Below are positions 12,104 through 22,925 of a stretch of 43,160 nt of DNA, one piece after another. The notes beneath the pieces were generated by a model, which was given only the letters and a program-made list of their open reading frames with translations, did not search any database and was not told where the DNA came from. Position 1 is the first letter of the stretch. Every line of letters starts with the position of its first letter. The translations under genes were made by a program, and so were the position numbers. Source of the DNA: Polaromonas sp. (GTDB lineage Bacteria; Pseudomonadota; Gammaproteobacteria; Burkholderiales; Burkholderiaceae_C); assembly GCF_030682935.1 (NCBI RefSeq), contig NZ_JAUXNA010000184.1, positions 1 to 43,160 of the forward strand. Reading direction: 5' to 3'.

Positions 12104-12277
12104 CAAGCGGGTCCGTGAAACTGAATTTCTGGAAGGACCCGAGGAGACAACTGGTTTGAACTCCTGTTCAGTCAAACAGGGTTTTGCTGGAAGGCTCCAA
12201 ACACGCTGGCGTTTGCGCTGTCAAGGCGTTGCGGTCCAGCCGGCAACGCCGCAGCGCAAGGCGCTCGTTGTTTTTGA

Positions 12278-12820
12278 TTAACGCTTTTTAGCGACGGTCT
12301 TGGAGGCGTTCACTGCGGAAGCGGACACCGTGTTGAAGTTGGTTTCGGCCATGTCGCTGGCTTGCTTGACAGCTTTTTGCACGGATTCGAACGCGTTGTT
12401 GGCGGCAGCCACGGCGCTTTTCATCACGGCCACTGCGGCTTCCGACCCGGCAGGTGCGTTCTTGGAAGCGCTGTCAACCAGGCCTTCAATTTTCTTTTGG
12501 GTTTCAGCAGCCTGGCCTTCAAAGGTCTTGCCCAGCTCAGCACCGGCAGCCGAAGTGATCTCATACAGGTGACGGCTGTAAGCTGCGGTTTTTTCAGCCA
12601 GCGGCTGGACCAGGCTGGCTTGCAGTGCCAGCAGTTCTTGCGCGTCTTTCACGCCCATCGCGGCTTGTGCGTTGTTGGCGGTTTCGGCCAGGGCTGCTTT
12701 GGTGGCTTGCACGTTCAGTTCGACCAATTTTTCAACGCCTTCAAAGGCTTTTTGGGTCAGACCAAACAGGGTTTCGATGTTGGCTTTGTGGGAGGCCATG
12801 ATTTGTTCAGCGGTCAGCAT
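12278..12820 (-). CDS. Phasin family protein
   Basis: [46 protein letters not shown]; start set at 12820 instead of ORF start 12922. Confidence 0.9.
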   Translation of the reverse strand: MLTAEQIMASHKANIETLFGLTQKAFEGVEKLVELNVQATKAALAETANNAQAAMGVKDAQELLALQASLVQPLAEKTAAYSRHLYEITSAAGAELGKTFEGQAAETQKKIEGLVDSASKNAPAGSEAAVAVMKSAVAAANNAFESVQKAVKQASDMAETNFNTVSASAVNASKTVAKKR

Positions 12821-12989
12821 AATTAATATCTCCAATAGGGTGTTAACAATAAATAGTTGCTTTGCGCTGAATTGCTGCACTGCAACATGACTCAAGTATA
12901 GGGAAGACCCGGGCCATTGCAAGCAATTTTTTGCGCGCCTGCACTACTTTAGACACGGCGCCCTAGTTTGGATTGCACCTCTTGGAGGG

Positions 12990-14030
12990 TTGCCAGTTCT
13001 GAACACGCTGGCTTTGCCGTTCAGTCCACAATCGGTCCAGGGCCGATTTTTGGGTGATCTCTTTTCAGGTTGCGTCCCCTTGCACGCTTTTTATGCTGAC
13101 AACTTTGTTTTGCCGCTGCCACCCGGGCACCGCTTTCCCATGGGCAAGTACAAACTGCTCCGGGACCGCGTGGTGAATGAATTGTCCGAGGTGCGGATGC
13201 ACCAGGCGCCGGCCGCCAGCGACGGCGAACTGGCGCTGGTGCACACGCCCGCTTATATAGACGCCATCACGCACGGCACGCTGCCAGCGCCAGCCCAGCG
13301 CGACATCGGATTTCCGTGGAGTCCGGGCATGGCTGAACGCGCCCGCCGTTCGGCCGGCGCGACGGTGGCCGCAGCCCGGCTGGCCCTTGGGCTGGGAGGC
13401 GCGTCGCAGCCTGGGGGCATTGCGGCCAACATGGCGGGGGGCACGCACCATGCCTATGCCCACAAGGGCGGCGGTTTCTGTGTGTTCAATGACGCCGCCA
13501 TTGCGGCCCGGCTGATGCAGGCGGAATGGGCCAGGGCGCATCGAAATGAGCGAAAACCGTTGCAGGTTGCCGTGATCGATCTGGATGTACACCAGGGCAA
13601 CGGCACGGCCAGCATCTTTGCGCACGACCCTACGGTGTTCACGCTGTCAATGCACGGGCAAAAGAACTTTCCGTTTCGCAAGGAGGCCAGCGACCTCGAC
13701 GTGGAGCTGCCCGACGGCTGCCTGGATGCGCCTTATTTACAGGCGCTGGAGCACGCACTCGATGAGCTGGCGCGTCGCTTTGAACCCGGACTGGTGCTGT
13801 TTCTGGCGGGCGCCGACCCTTTTGAAGGCGACCGCCTGGGACGGCTTGCCTTGAGCTTCGACGGCCTGGAAGCGCGCGACCGCCGCGTCTTTGACTGGGC
13901 CTGGCAGCGCCGCATCCCGCTGGCTTTTTCGATGGCGGGCGGCTACGGCGTGAACATTGATGACACCGTGCAGGTGCAGATGAACACCTGCCGGGTGGCG
14001 CTGGCGTACTGGCGGCGCTGGAGTGCTTGA
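12990..14030 (+). CDS. Histone deacetylase family (arginase/deacetylase fold) protein
   Basis: GGTHHAYAHKGGGFCVFNDAAIAARL, VIDLDVHQGNGTASIF, MAGGYG motifs; exact start uncertain. Confidence 0.88.
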   Translation: MPVLNTLALPFSPQSVQGRFLGDLFSGCVPLHAFYADNFVLPLPPGHRFPMGKYKLLRDRVVNELSEVRMHQAPAASDGELALVHTPAYIDAITHGTLPAPAQRDIGFPWSPGMAERARRSAGATVAAARLALGLGGASQPGGIAANMAGGTHHAYAHKGGGFCVFNDAAIAARLMQAEWARAHRNERKPLQVAVIDLDVHQGNGTASIFAHDPTVFTLSMHGQKNFPFRKEASDLDVELPDGCLDAPYLQALEHALDELARRFEPGLVLFLAGADPFEGDRLGRLALSFDGLEARDRRVFDWAWQRRIPLAFSMAGGYGVNIDDTVQVQMNTCRVALAYWRRWSA

Positions 14031-14061
14031 GGGTCCCCACGGGCTGGCAAAATAGCTTCTC

Positions 14062-14505
14062 ATGATTTCATCCAAGCGCCCCCAAGCCGAGCCACGCAGC
14101 GCCTATAAGGTGTTTCGCGACATCGGCACCCGCTGGTCCGACAACGATGTGTACGGGCACATCAACAATGTTGTGTACTACAGCTGGTTCGATACCGCCG
14201 TCAATGGCCTGTTGATTGAGCGCGGCGCGCTGGACATTCATGCGGGCGGCGTGATTGGCCTGGTGGTGGAAACCCAGTGCAACTATTTTGCGCCGCTGTC
14301 TTTTCCCGAGCCGGTGGTCGCGGGCATTCGCGTGGCGCATGTCGGCTCGTCCAGCGTGCGCTATGAGGTGGCGTTGTTTCCGCAAGATGAAGCGCAGCCG
14401 TGCGCGGCCAAAGGCCATTTCGTCCATGTCTATGTTGACCGCGCCACGCGCCGGCCCGCACCCTTGCCGCCGCAATTAATTTCTGTACTGGAGACTCTGA
14501 CGTGA
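14062..14505 (+). CDS. Acyl-CoA thioesterase, 4-hydroxybenzoyl-CoA thioesterase-like hotdog fold
   Basis: [25 protein letters not shown] motif. Confidence 0.85.
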   Translation: MISSKRPQAEPRSAYKVFRDIGTRWSDNDVYGHINNVVYYSWFDTAVNGLLIERGALDIHAGGVIGLVVETQCNYFAPLSFPEPVVAGIRVAHVGSSSVRYEVALFPQDEAQPCAAKGHFVHVYVDRATRRPAPLPPQLISVLETLT

Positions 14506-15242
14506 ACCACGCCCTTTCCGCACTTGCCGCTGACGCCTTTGACAGTGATGCGGCCAATGTCGTCGACTGGGCCATAGAGAGCCGCCAGTCGATGCGCGAA
14601 TTTCTGCCCACGCCCGTGCCTCGGCCCACCATCGCCCGCCTGCTGGAACTCGCCAGCCGCGCCCCCTCGGGCACTAACACCCAGCCATGGAAAGTCTATG
14701 TGCTGCAGGGCGCCAGCCGGGACACGCTGGTCGACAAGGTTTGCCAGGCGCATGACGCCGTGCGCGACAACCCGGCGCTGGCGGCTGAATACAAAGAAGA
14801 ATACGACTACTACCCCGAAAAATGGGTGTCGCCCTATATTGACCGGCGCCGCGAAAACGGCTGGGGCCTGTACGGCCTGCTCGGCATCACCAAGGGCGAC
14901 AAGGACAAGATGCATGCGCAGCACCAGCGCAACTTCCGGTTTTTCGATGCGCCGGTGGGCCTGATGTTCACGCTGGACCGCGTGATGGGGCGCGGCTCGC
15001 TGCTCGATTACGGCATGTTTCTGCAGAACATCATGGTCGCGGCGCGCGGTCATGGCCTGCATACCTGCCCGCAGGCAGCATGGAACGGTTTTTCCAACAT
15101 CATCCTGCCGCACATCGGCGCGGGCGAGGACGAGATGCTGGTCTGCGGCATGGCGCTGGGCTATGCCGATGAAACGGCGCGGGTCAACACCTTTCGCACG
15201 CCGCGCGTGCCGGCTGAAGAGTTCACGACCTGGCTGGACTGA
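14502..15242 (+). CDS. Nitroreductase family protein
   Basis: [42 protein letters not shown]; overlaps upstream stop. Confidence 0.9.
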   Translation: MNHALSALAADAFDSDAANVVDWAIESRQSMREFLPTPVPRPTIARLLELASRAPSGTNTQPWKVYVLQGASRDTLVDKVCQAHDAVRDNPALAAEYKEEYDYYPEKWVSPYIDRRRENGWGLYGLLGITKGDKDKMHAQHQRNFRFFDAPVGLMFTLDRVMGRGSLLDYGMFLQNIMVAARGHGLHTCPQAAWNGFSNIILPHIGAGEDEMLVCGMALGYADETARVNTFRTPRVPAEEFTTWLD

Positions 15243-15266
15243 GCGCGCTAGCCGGGGATTGAGCGC

Positions 15267-17165
15267 ATGACGTTTTCCGTGGTCCAGCTGCTTGGCGGAC
15301 TGTCGTATGCCACCACGCTGTTCCTGATGGCGGCGGGGCTGACGCTGATTTTTGGCGTGACGCGCATCGTCAATTTTGCCCATGGCAGTTTTTTCATGCT
15401 GGGCGCGCTGTTCACGGCGCACTGGGTCACGAACTGGTTTCCGGCCTGGGGGGAGAGTGCGCCACTCTACTTGGCTGCTATGCTTTTGGGAGCTGCTTGC
15501 GCCGGACTGGCAGGCGCTGTAGTCGAATTCTTGTTGCTAAGACGTATGGCGGGCGCGCCCGAGCTGTACCAGTTGGTGGCCACCTTTGGCCTGAGCCTGG
15601 CGATGCATGACGCGATGCAGTGGTTTTTTGGGCCGGGCGAGGTGTTTGCGCCGCGTTTTCCGGGGCTCAAGGGCGCGGTCCAAATCGGCGACGAGTTCTT
15701 TCCTGTCTACCAGCTGGTGATGATTGCGCTGGGGCCGCTGGTCTGGGGCGGGCTGCACCTGTTGCTGCGGCGCTCGCTGTTTGGCCAGCGCCTGCGCGCC
15801 GCCACGCAAGACCGCGCCATGCTGGCGGCGCTGGGCGTCAACCCCAGGCCGCTGATGCTGGGCGCCGTGGTGCTGGGCTGCGCGCTGGCCGGGCTGGGCG
15901 GTGCCCTGCAATTGCCGCGCGAGCCTGCGCATCTGCAGATGGACAGCAACGTGATTGTGGAAACCTTTGTGGTGGTGGTGATGGGCGGGCTGGGCAGCAT
16001 TGGCGGCGCGTTCGTGGCGGCCCTGCTGATTGGCCTGGTCCATGCGTTTGGCATCAGCGTGTTTCCGCAGGCCACGCTGGTGATTGTATTTTTGACCATG
16101 GCGGTGGTGTTGGTGTTTCGCCCGCAGGGACTCCATGGTTTGTCGGCCGCCGCGCATGAGCTGGGCGGCGGCGTGCGCGAGGCGGCGCAGAAGTTTCGGG
16201 GTCTCGCGCTGGGGCGTTTCTGGCGGTCTGCACTTGCCCTGGGCTTGGTGCTGCTGGCCAGCCTGGCCTGGTGGGGCGGGCCGTACTGGCAAACGCTGGC
16301 TGCCGACGCGCTGATTTTGATGATCTTCGGCATCAGCCTGCAGGCCATGATGGCGCTGGGCGGCCTGGTGAGTTTTGGCCATGCCGCTTTTTTTGCGCTG
16401 GGTGGCTATGGGGCCGCGCTGTCGCACAGCCTGTGGGGCGCGTCGCTGCCGGTGGCGCTGGCGGCCGGGTGCGGCGCGGCGCTGGCGGTGGCGGCCGTGT
16501 TTGGCGCCGCGGTGGTGAGGAGCAGCGGCGTGTACCTGGCCATGTTGTCGCTGGCGCTGGCGCAGGTGATCTGGGCCACCGCCACCCAGTGGGTCGACCT
16601 CACGGGCGGGGACAACGGCCTGATTGGACTGGTGCTGGTCAGCGACGAGGGCCGGCCGCTCTTTTATGCGCTGCTGGTGGCCTTGGCGCTGTTGTCGGTG
16701 GCGGCGCTGCGGCGTTTGGGCCGCTCGGTCATGGGTGCCGCGCTGCAGGCCGGGCGTGATGCGCCCTTGCGCGCCGCCGCGTCGGGATTGAGCGTAGGCT
16801 GGCTCAAATACCGCATCTTTGTGGAAAGCGCCGTGCTGGCCGGCTTGGCGGGCGGCCTTTTTGCCGCGCACAAGGGGGCGGTGTTTCCGTCGCTCGCAGC
16901 GGTCGCCACGTCGGTAGACGCCTTGCTGGTGGTGTTGCTGGGCGGCGTGCATCAGCTCTGGGGCGCCGTGGTGGGCAGCGTGGTGCTGAGTTACGCCGGC
17001 GCTGAACTGGGCCGCGAAGTCACTTACTGGCGCGGCCTGCTGGGCGTGTTCATCATGCTGATCATGGTGGCATCGCCGTCGGGCCTGCTGAGTCTGGGCG
17101 GTTTGCTGGCCCGCCTGGGTCGGCGCCGGCTGCGCGCCGACCGTGTAGTCGAGGGCGCGCGCTGA
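15267..17165 (+). CDS. Branched-chain amino-acid-type ABC transporter permease, LivH-LivM fusion
   Basis: N-terminal LivH signature (ATTLFLMAAGLTLIFGVTRIVNFAHGSFFMLGA) and C-terminal LivM signature (MALGGLVSFGHAAFFALGGY) in one uninterrupted 632-aa frame. Confidence 0.92.
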   Translation: MTFSVVQLLGGLSYATTLFLMAAGLTLIFGVTRIVNFAHGSFFMLGALFTAHWVTNWFPAWGESAPLYLAAMLLGAACAGLAGAVVEFLLLRRMAGAPELYQLVATFGLSLAMHDAMQWFFGPGEVFAPRFPGLKGAVQIGDEFFPVYQLVMIALGPLVWGGLHLLLRRSLFGQRLRAATQDRAMLAALGVNPRPLMLGAVVLGCALAGLGGALQLPREPAHLQMDSNVIVETFVVVVMGGLGSIGGAFVAALLIGLVHAFGISVFPQATLVIVFLTMAVVLVFRPQGLHGLSAAAHELGGGVREAAQKFRGLALGRFWRSALALGLVLLASLAWWGGPYWQTLAADALILMIFGISLQAMMALGGLVSFGHAAFFALGGYGAALSHSLWGASLPVALAAGCGAALAVAAVFGAAVVRSSGVYLAMLSLALAQVIWATATQWVDLTGGDNGLIGLVLVSDEGRPLFYALLVALALLSVAALRRLGRSVMGAALQAGRDAPLRAAASGLSVGWLKYRIFVESAVLAGLAGGLFAAHKGAVFPSLAAVATSVDALLVVLLGGVHQLWGAVVGSVVLSYAGAELGREVTYWRGLLGVFIMLIMVASPSGLLSLGGLLARLGRRRLRADRVVEGAR

Positions 17166-17923
17166 TGCTGCAGGTACAACAACTGGTCAAGCACTTCGGC
17201 GGCATCCGGGCGGTCGATGGCGTGAGTTTTGACGTCTCGGCCGGCGAGTGCGTGGCCTTGATCGGGCCCAACGGCGCCGGCAAGTCGACCACGTTTGCCT
17301 GCATTGCCGGCCAGTATGTCCCCACGGCCGGTCACATCGCCTGGCATGGTCAGGTGCTGGACAAGCTGGCCCCGGCCGCCCGCTTGCGGCACGGCGTGGC
17401 GCGCACGTTCCAGGTGGCACAGGTCTTTGAGGCCCTGACAGTGCTACAAAATGTGCAGCTGGCTGCGCAAGCCAGGCTTGGGCTGCAGGCCATTTCTGCT
17501 TTAAATATACTCGACGGGCAGTCACGCGAGCTGGCCTTTGCGCTGCTCGAACAAACCGGCTTGCAAGCACTGGCCGGGCAGGATGCGCTGAGCCTGCCCT
17601 ACGGCGCCAAAAAACGGCTGGAGCTGGCCGTGGCGCTGGCCGCCCGCCCGCAGCTGTTGCTGCTCGATGAGCCGGCTGCCGGCCTGGCCGAGCCCGAGCG
17701 CGTCAGCCTGATGCAACTGGTGAAAAATCTTGCAGGGCAGGGCATGGCCGTGCTCTACACCGAGCACAACATGGACGCGGTGGCGGGCGTCGCCGACCGC
17801 GTGCTGGTACTGATCGAAGGCCGGCTCGCCGCGCAGGGATCATTCGATGAGATCGCGCGTGACGGCACGGTGCGCCGGCTGTACCTGGGTGACGGGTTGG
17901 TCGAAGGGGCCGAGCATGCTTGA
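17165..17923 (+). CDS. ABC transporter ATP-binding protein, LivG-like
   Basis: GPNGAGKSTTFACIAG Walker A, LLLLDEPAAGLAEPE Walker B. Confidence 0.92.
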   Translation: MLQVQQLVKHFGGIRAVDGVSFDVSAGECVALIGPNGAGKSTTFACIAGQYVPTAGHIAWHGQVLDKLAPAARLRHGVARTFQVAQVFEALTVLQNVQLAAQARLGLQAISALNILDGQSRELAFALLEQTGLQALAGQDALSLPYGAKKRLELAVALAARPQLLLLDEPAAGLAEPERVSLMQLVKNLAGQGMAVLYTEHNMDAVAGVADRVLVLIEGRLAAQGSFDEIARDGTVRRLYLGDGLVEGAEHA

Positions 17924-18557
17924 AGTCGACAAGCTCAGCGCCTTTTATGGCCCGGCGCAGGCCTTGTTCGAGGTGTCGCTGCAGGTCAGGCCCGGTGAGC
18001 TGGTCGTGCTGCAGGGGCTCAACGGCGCGGGAAAGTCCACGCTGCTCAAGGCCTTGATGGGCCTGGAAGTGCGCACCGAAGGCGGCATACGCTATCAGTC
18101 GACCTCCGGCCCCGTGGCCATTGAGCGCTGGGAGACGCACCGGCGGGCCCAGGCCGGTCTGGGTTACGTGGCCGAAGACCGGCGGCTGTTTACCGGCCTG
18201 ACGGTGCGCGAAAACCTGCACGTTGCCGCCGGGCGCGATGCCCGGGCGCGGGAGGCCCGGGTGCTCGATTTGTTCCCGCTCCTCAAGAAGTTGCTCAAGC
18301 GGCCGGCCGCGCAGATGAGCGGTGGCGAGCAGCAAATGCTGGCGATTGCCCGCACGCTGATGACAGGCCCGCGCATTTTGCTGCTCGATGAACCCTGCGA
18401 AGGGATTGCGCCGGTGCTGGTCGAATCGATCCGCGATGCGTTGCTGGCGCTCAAGCAGGGCGGCATGGCCCTGCTGGTGGCCGAGCAAAACCGTTTGTTC
18501 GCAGCCCGTGCCGACCGTGTGCTGCTGCTGGTTGCGGGTAAAGTCAGGGGTTCATGA
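17916..18557 (+). CDS. ABC transporter ATP-binding protein, LivF-like
   Basis: LNGAGKSTLLKALMGL, MSGGEQQMLAIARTLM, ILLLDEPCEGIAPVLV; start at 17916 overlaps LivG stop. Confidence 0.92.
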   Translation: MLEVDKLSAFYGPAQALFEVSLQVRPGELVVLQGLNGAGKSTLLKALMGLEVRTEGGIRYQSTSGPVAIERWETHRRAQAGLGYVAEDRRLFTGLTVRENLHVAAGRDARAREARVLDLFPLLKKLLKRPAAQMSGGEQQMLAIARTLMTGPRILLLDEPCEGIAPVLVESIRDALLALKQGGMALLVAEQNRLFAARADRVLLLVAGKVRGS

Positions 18558-18627
18558 AAAAGACCTCTCACCCGTCGAGCCAGTTCTTTTTTGTTTTATT
18601 TTTTGATTTTTTCATAAGGACATTGCC

Positions 18628-18981
18628 ATGACCCTCACCACCACGCCATCAGGACTGCAATACGAAGACACCGTTCTGGGCACAGGCGCCATAGCCAAGG
18701 CCGGCCAACAGGTCAAGGTGCATTACACCGGCTGGCTCTACAACGACGGCGTGCAGGGCGCCAAGTTCGACTCCAGCAAAGACCGTGGCCAGCCGTTCCA
18801 GTTTTCACTCGGCGCGGGCCAGGTCATTCGCGGCTGGGACGAGGGCGTGCAGGGCATGTCGGTGGGCGGTACGCGCCGCCTGGTCATTCCGGCCGAACTC
18901 GGCTACGGCGCACGCGGCGCTGGTGGTGTGATTCCGCCAAACGCCACCTTGCTGTTTGAAGTGGATTTTCTGGGCACCTGA
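18628..18981 (+). CDS. FKBP-type peptidyl-prolyl cis-trans isomerase
   Basis: VKVHYTGWLYNDGVQGAKFDSSKDRGQPFQFSLGAGQVIRGWDEGVQGM. Confidence 0.95.
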   Translation: MTLTTTPSGLQYEDTVLGTGAIAKAGQQVKVHYTGWLYNDGVQGAKFDSSKDRGQPFQFSLGAGQVIRGWDEGVQGMSVGGTRRLVIPAELGYGARGAGGVIPPNATLLFEVDFLGT

Positions 18982-19052
18982 GTTGAAGCGGGCTCCCTTG
19001 GCGGGGCCATCACTTGACGCACCACCGCACCAAGGGGCTTTTGGCCTTCTCC

Positions 19053-20249
19053 ATGATCATCACCAGCCTGCTCGACACCGACCTGTACAAATTCACCATG
19101 ATGCAGGTGGTGTTGCACCAGTTTCCGGGTGCGGAAGTGGAGTACCAGTTCAAGTGCCGCAACGCGGGCGCCCCCGGAATTTCGGATCTGGCGCCCTATG
19201 TCAACGAGATTCGCGAAGAAATCCGTGGGCTGTGCCGCCTCCAGTTTCAGGATGACGAGCTGGCCTACCTGAAGGCCATGCGCTTCATCAAGAGTGATTT
19301 TGTGGATTTTCTGGGCCTGTTCCGGCTCAATGAAAAATATGTCAGCGTCACGGCCCTGCCCTCGGGAGAGATCGAGGTCTCGATCAAAGGGCCATGGCTG
19401 CACACCATCCTGTTTGAAATCCCTATCCTGGCCATCATCAACGAGGTCTACTTTCGCAGCACGCAAAAGCAGCCCGACATCACCGAAGGCCGCCAACGTC
19501 TGGATACCAAGATCCGGCAGCTGCATGTCAGAGGCCTCGGAGAACTCAGGATCGCCGACTATGGCACGCGCCGGCGTTTTGGCAAGGTTTGGCACGAGGA
19601 GGTGCTGCACACGCTGGCGAAGCGCCTGGGCACAGGGAGCACAGGGCAATTTGCGGGCACCAGCAACGTGCTGTTTGCCATGACGCTGGGCCTGACGCCG
19701 CTGGGCACCATGGCGCACGAGTACCTGCAGGCCTGCCAGGCGCTGGGGCCAAGGCTGCGCGACAGCCAGGTGTTTGGTTTCGAGTCGTGGGCCAAAGAGT
19801 ACCGGGGCGACCTGGGCATTGCGCTGTCTGACGTGTACGGCATGAGCGCCTTCCTGCGCGATTTTGACCTGTACTTTTGCAAGCTGTTTGACGGCGCCCG
19901 TCATGACAGCGGCGACCCGTTTCAGTGGGGTGAGCGCATGCTGGCGCATTACGCAAAAAACCGCGTCGATCCGAAAACCAAGACGCTGATCTTCAGCGAC
20001 GCGCTCACGATTCCCCGCACCATCGAGCTTTACCAGCAATTCAAGGCGCGTTGCCACCTGGCCTTTGGCATCGGCACCAACCTGACCAACGACCTGGGTT
20101 ACGAGCCGCTGCAGATCGTGATCAAGATGGTGCGCTGCAACGGCCAGCCGGTAGCCAAACTGTCCGACACGCCGTCCAAGAACATGTGCGATGACGAGAA
20201 ATACATGGCCTACCTGCGTCAGGTTTTTGACGTCCCTTCAGCCCACTGA
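19053..20249 (+). CDS. pncB: Nicotinate phosphoribosyltransferase
   Basis: [53 protein letters not shown] motifs; ORF extends upstream to 19014. Confidence 0.95.
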   Translation: MIITSLLDTDLYKFTMMQVVLHQFPGAEVEYQFKCRNAGAPGISDLAPYVNEIREEIRGLCRLQFQDDELAYLKAMRFIKSDFVDFLGLFRLNEKYVSVTALPSGEIEVSIKGPWLHTILFEIPILAIINEVYFRSTQKQPDITEGRQRLDTKIRQLHVRGLGELRIADYGTRRRFGKVWHEEVLHTLAKRLGTGSTGQFAGTSNVLFAMTLGLTPLGTMAHEYLQACQALGPRLRDSQVFGFESWAKEYRGDLGIALSDVYGMSAFLRDFDLYFCKLFDGARHDSGDPFQWGERMLAHYAKNRVDPKTKTLIFSDALTIPRTIELYQQFKARCHLAFGIGTNLTNDLGYEPLQIVIKMVRCNGQPVAKLSDTPSKNMCDDEKYMAYLRQVFDVPSAH

Positions 20250-20294
20250 TTTACCCGTTCGATAATGGTGGGCCGCGTCACACTGGAGAAATGA

Positions 20295-21707
20295 ATGAAA
20301 GCTTTCCGTTGGACAGCGGGATTGATGCTGCTGTCACTCTGCCCTGGCCTGTCGTTTGCGGCTGAGTTGCAGGGTAGTGAACTCTCGATGCTGTGGGGCG
20401 TTCCCTTTGCGGGCTTGCTGTTGTCGATTGCCCTTTTGCCCCTGCTGGCGCCATTCTTCTGGCACCATCATTTTGGCAAGGTGTCGGCCGCATGGTCGCT
20501 GGCTTTCCTGCTGCCTTTCGCCATGATTTATGGCCCCGGCCTGGCCGGCATCAGCTTCATGCATGCGCTGCTGGCCGAATACATTCCGTTCATTTTTCTG
20601 CTCACTGCACTGTTTACCGTGGCGGGCGGCATTCACATCCGTGGCAACCTGCATGGCGGCCCGGGGCTGAATACAGCCATCCTGGCCACCGGCGCGGTAC
20701 TGGCCAGTTTCATGGGCACCACCGGCGCATCAATGCTGCTGATCCGCCCGCTGATCCGGGCCAACGACAACCGGGCGCACAAGGCCCATGTGGTGGTGTT
20801 CTTTATCTTTATCGTGTCGAACGCCGGCGGCTCGCTGACGCCGCTGGGCGATCCGCCGCTGTTCCTGGGATTCTTGAAGGGGGTGGATTTTTTCTGGACC
20901 GTGCGCCATATCTTTCCGGAGACGCTGTTTCTGGTGGGCTCTTTGCTGGGTATTTTTTATGCGCTTGACATGTGGTTCTACCGCCAGCGCGAAGAAGTCG
21001 CGCCGCTGGACCCGACACCCGACACCGGGCGCATCGGTTTTGACGGCGCCGCCAACTTCTGGCTGCTGGGCGCTATTGCCGGGCTGGTGCTGCTCAGCGG
21101 TTTCTGGAAGTCGCCCGTGGTGTTCAGCATTGCCGGCACTGATGTCGGCCTGCCGGGCCTGGTGCGCGATGCCGGGCTGGTCGCCATCACCTTGCTGTCG
21201 CTAAAAATAACGGCTGCCAAGGTCCATGCCGACAACCAGTTTTCCTGGGGGCCGATGGCCGAGGTGGCCAAGTTGTTTGCGGGTATTTTTCTCACCATCA
21301 TTCCGGTCATTGCGATGCTCAAGGCCGGCGCCAGCGGGCCGTTCGGCGCGGTGGTATCGAGCGTGACCCGGCCCGACGGCTCGCCCGATCCGGCCATGTA
21401 TTTCTGGGCCGCCGGCGCGCTCAGCTCGTTCCTTGACAATGCGCCCACCTACCTGGTGTTCTTCAACACCGCTGGCGGCGACCCGCAGGCCATGATGACC
21501 ACTTTTGCGTCCACGCTGGCGGCCATTTCAGCCGGCGCCGTGTTCATGGGGGCCAACACCTATATCGGCAATGCCCCCAACCTGATGGTCAAGGCCATTG
21601 CCGAAGACCGCGACGTGAAAATGCCAAGCTTTTTTGGCTACATGCTGTGGTCGGGTGCGGTGTTGATCCCGCTCTTCATCATCATGACTTTCATCTGGTT
21701 CCAATAA
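20295..21707 (+). CDS. CitMHS/NhaD-like sodium:proton antiporter or citrate-type transporter
   Basis: Multi-TM protein; GTTGASMLLIRPLIRANDNR, NAGGSLTPLGDPPLFLGFLKGV, FLDNAPTYLVFFN motifs. Confidence 0.85.
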   Translation: MKAFRWTAGLMLLSLCPGLSFAAELQGSELSMLWGVPFAGLLLSIALLPLLAPFFWHHHFGKVSAAWSLAFLLPFAMIYGPGLAGISFMHALLAEYIPFIFLLTALFTVAGGIHIRGNLHGGPGLNTAILATGAVLASFMGTTGASMLLIRPLIRANDNRAHKAHVVVFFIFIVSNAGGSLTPLGDPPLFLGFLKGVDFFWTVRHIFPETLFLVGSLLGIFYALDMWFYRQREEVAPLDPTPDTGRIGFDGAANFWLLGAIAGLVLLSGFWKSPVVFSIAGTDVGLPGLVRDAGLVAITLLSLKITAAKVHADNQFSWGPMAEVAKLFAGIFLTIIPVIAMLKAGASGPFGAVVSSVTRPDGSPDPAMYFWAAGALSSFLDNAPTYLVFFNTAGGDPQAMMTTFASTLAAISAGAVFMGANTYIGNAPNLMVKAIAEDRDVKMPSFFGYMLWSGAVLIPLFIIMTFIWFQ

Positions 21708-21724
21708 ACAAAGCAGACCTATCC

Positions 21725-22711
21725 ATGAGCAAGCCCAAAATCCTGATCGCCCGCGCTGTTTTCCCCGAGGTGCTGGCCCGCCTCGAACAATATTTCGAGG
21801 TCGAGTCCAACCAGGCCGACGAGACCTGGTCCAAGGCCGAGCTGGCTGAGCGGCTGCGTGACAAAGCGGGCGCATTCACCACGGGGGGTGACCGCATTGA
21901 TGCCGGGGTGCTCGCTGTCTGCCCCGGCTTGAAAATCTGCGCCAACATGGCCGTGGGCTACAACAATTTTGACATTGACGCCATGACGGCAGCCGGTGTG
22001 CTGGCCACCAATGCGCCCGACGTGCTGACCGAAACCACCGCTGATTTCGGCTTTGCCTTGATGATGGCCACCGCCCGCCGCATTACCGAGAGCGAACACT
22101 ATCTGCGCGCTGGTCAATGGACCAAGTGGAGTTACGACATGTTTGCGGGCTCTGACATTCACGGCGCGACGCTGGGCATTTTGGGCATGGGCCGCATCGG
22201 CCAGGGCATTGCCAAACGGGGCGCGCTCGGGTTCGGCATGAAGGTGATTTACCACAACCGATCCCGCCTGGATGCAGCGCTGGAGGCCGAATGCCAGGCG
22301 CGCTATGTCGGCAAGGAAGAGTTGCTCAGGACGGCCGACCATCTGGTGCTGGTGCTGCCTTATTCGCCAGCGTCCCATCACACGATTGGCGCGGCCGAAC
22401 TGGCGCTGATGAAACCCACCGCCACGCTGGTCAATATTGCGCGTGGCGGCATTGTGGACGATGCCGCGCTGGCCGCAGCGCTGAAGGACAAGCGGATTGC
22501 GGCCGCCGGGCTGGACGTGTTTGAAGGCGAACCCATGGTTCATCCTGGTCTGCTGGCCGTGCCCAATGTGGTGCTGACCCCCCATATCGCCAGCGCCACG
22601 ATTCCGACGCGCCTGGCCATGGCCAACCTGGCGGCCGACAACCTGATCCAGTTCCTCACGCAAAACAAGCCCCTCACGCCGCTGAACCCCGAGGTGCTGG
22701 CGAACCGGTAG
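21725..22711 (+). CDS. D-isomer 2-hydroxyacid dehydrogenase (glyoxylate/hydroxypyruvate reductase-like)
   Basis: LGILGMGRIGQGIAKR, NIARGGIVDDAALAAAL, GLDVFEGEP, LTPHIASAT motifs; start set at 21725. Confidence 0.93.
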   Translation: MSKPKILIARAVFPEVLARLEQYFEVESNQADETWSKAELAERLRDKAGAFTTGGDRIDAGVLAVCPGLKICANMAVGYNNFDIDAMTAAGVLATNAPDVLTETTADFGFALMMATARRITESEHYLRAGQWTKWSYDMFAGSDIHGATLGILGMGRIGQGIAKRGALGFGMKVIYHNRSRLDAALEAECQARYVGKEELLRTADHLVLVLPYSPASHHTIGAAELALMKPTATLVNIARGGIVDDAALAAALKDKRIAAAGLDVFEGEPMVHPGLLAVPNVVLTPHIASATIPTRLAMANLAADNLIQFLTQNKPLTPLNPEVLANR

Positions 22712-22925
22712 GATGTTTGCCGGTTGATTATCCTGTGTCAAACCAATGTCCAACGTAGTTACCCCTGTTGGCAGTCCAAAGTGGGATGGCACATACGAGC
22801 CGGCCTCTTTCTTGCACTGTCGGCGGGCTTCCCAAACTCATCGATGGGGCAGGACGTCGGCTATCGGGTTCAGCTTGCGCCAGCGCGCCTGAAGGGTACC
22901 CAGCCCACACCATGACGGCCCACTC

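Noticed and set aside
15470-15535. Possible repeat-derived insertion in the LivH coding region (GGGAGCTGCTTGCGCC...GGCAGGCGCTGTAG)
   Set aside because: Reads as a normal hydrophobic LivH segment (AAMLLGAACAGLAGAVVEFLLLRR); resemblance to interspersed repeats is too weak to claim.
15537-16952. 471-aa minus-strand ORF opposite the LivHM permease
   Set aside because: His/Gln/Arg-rich antisense frame; sense gene has strong family signatures.
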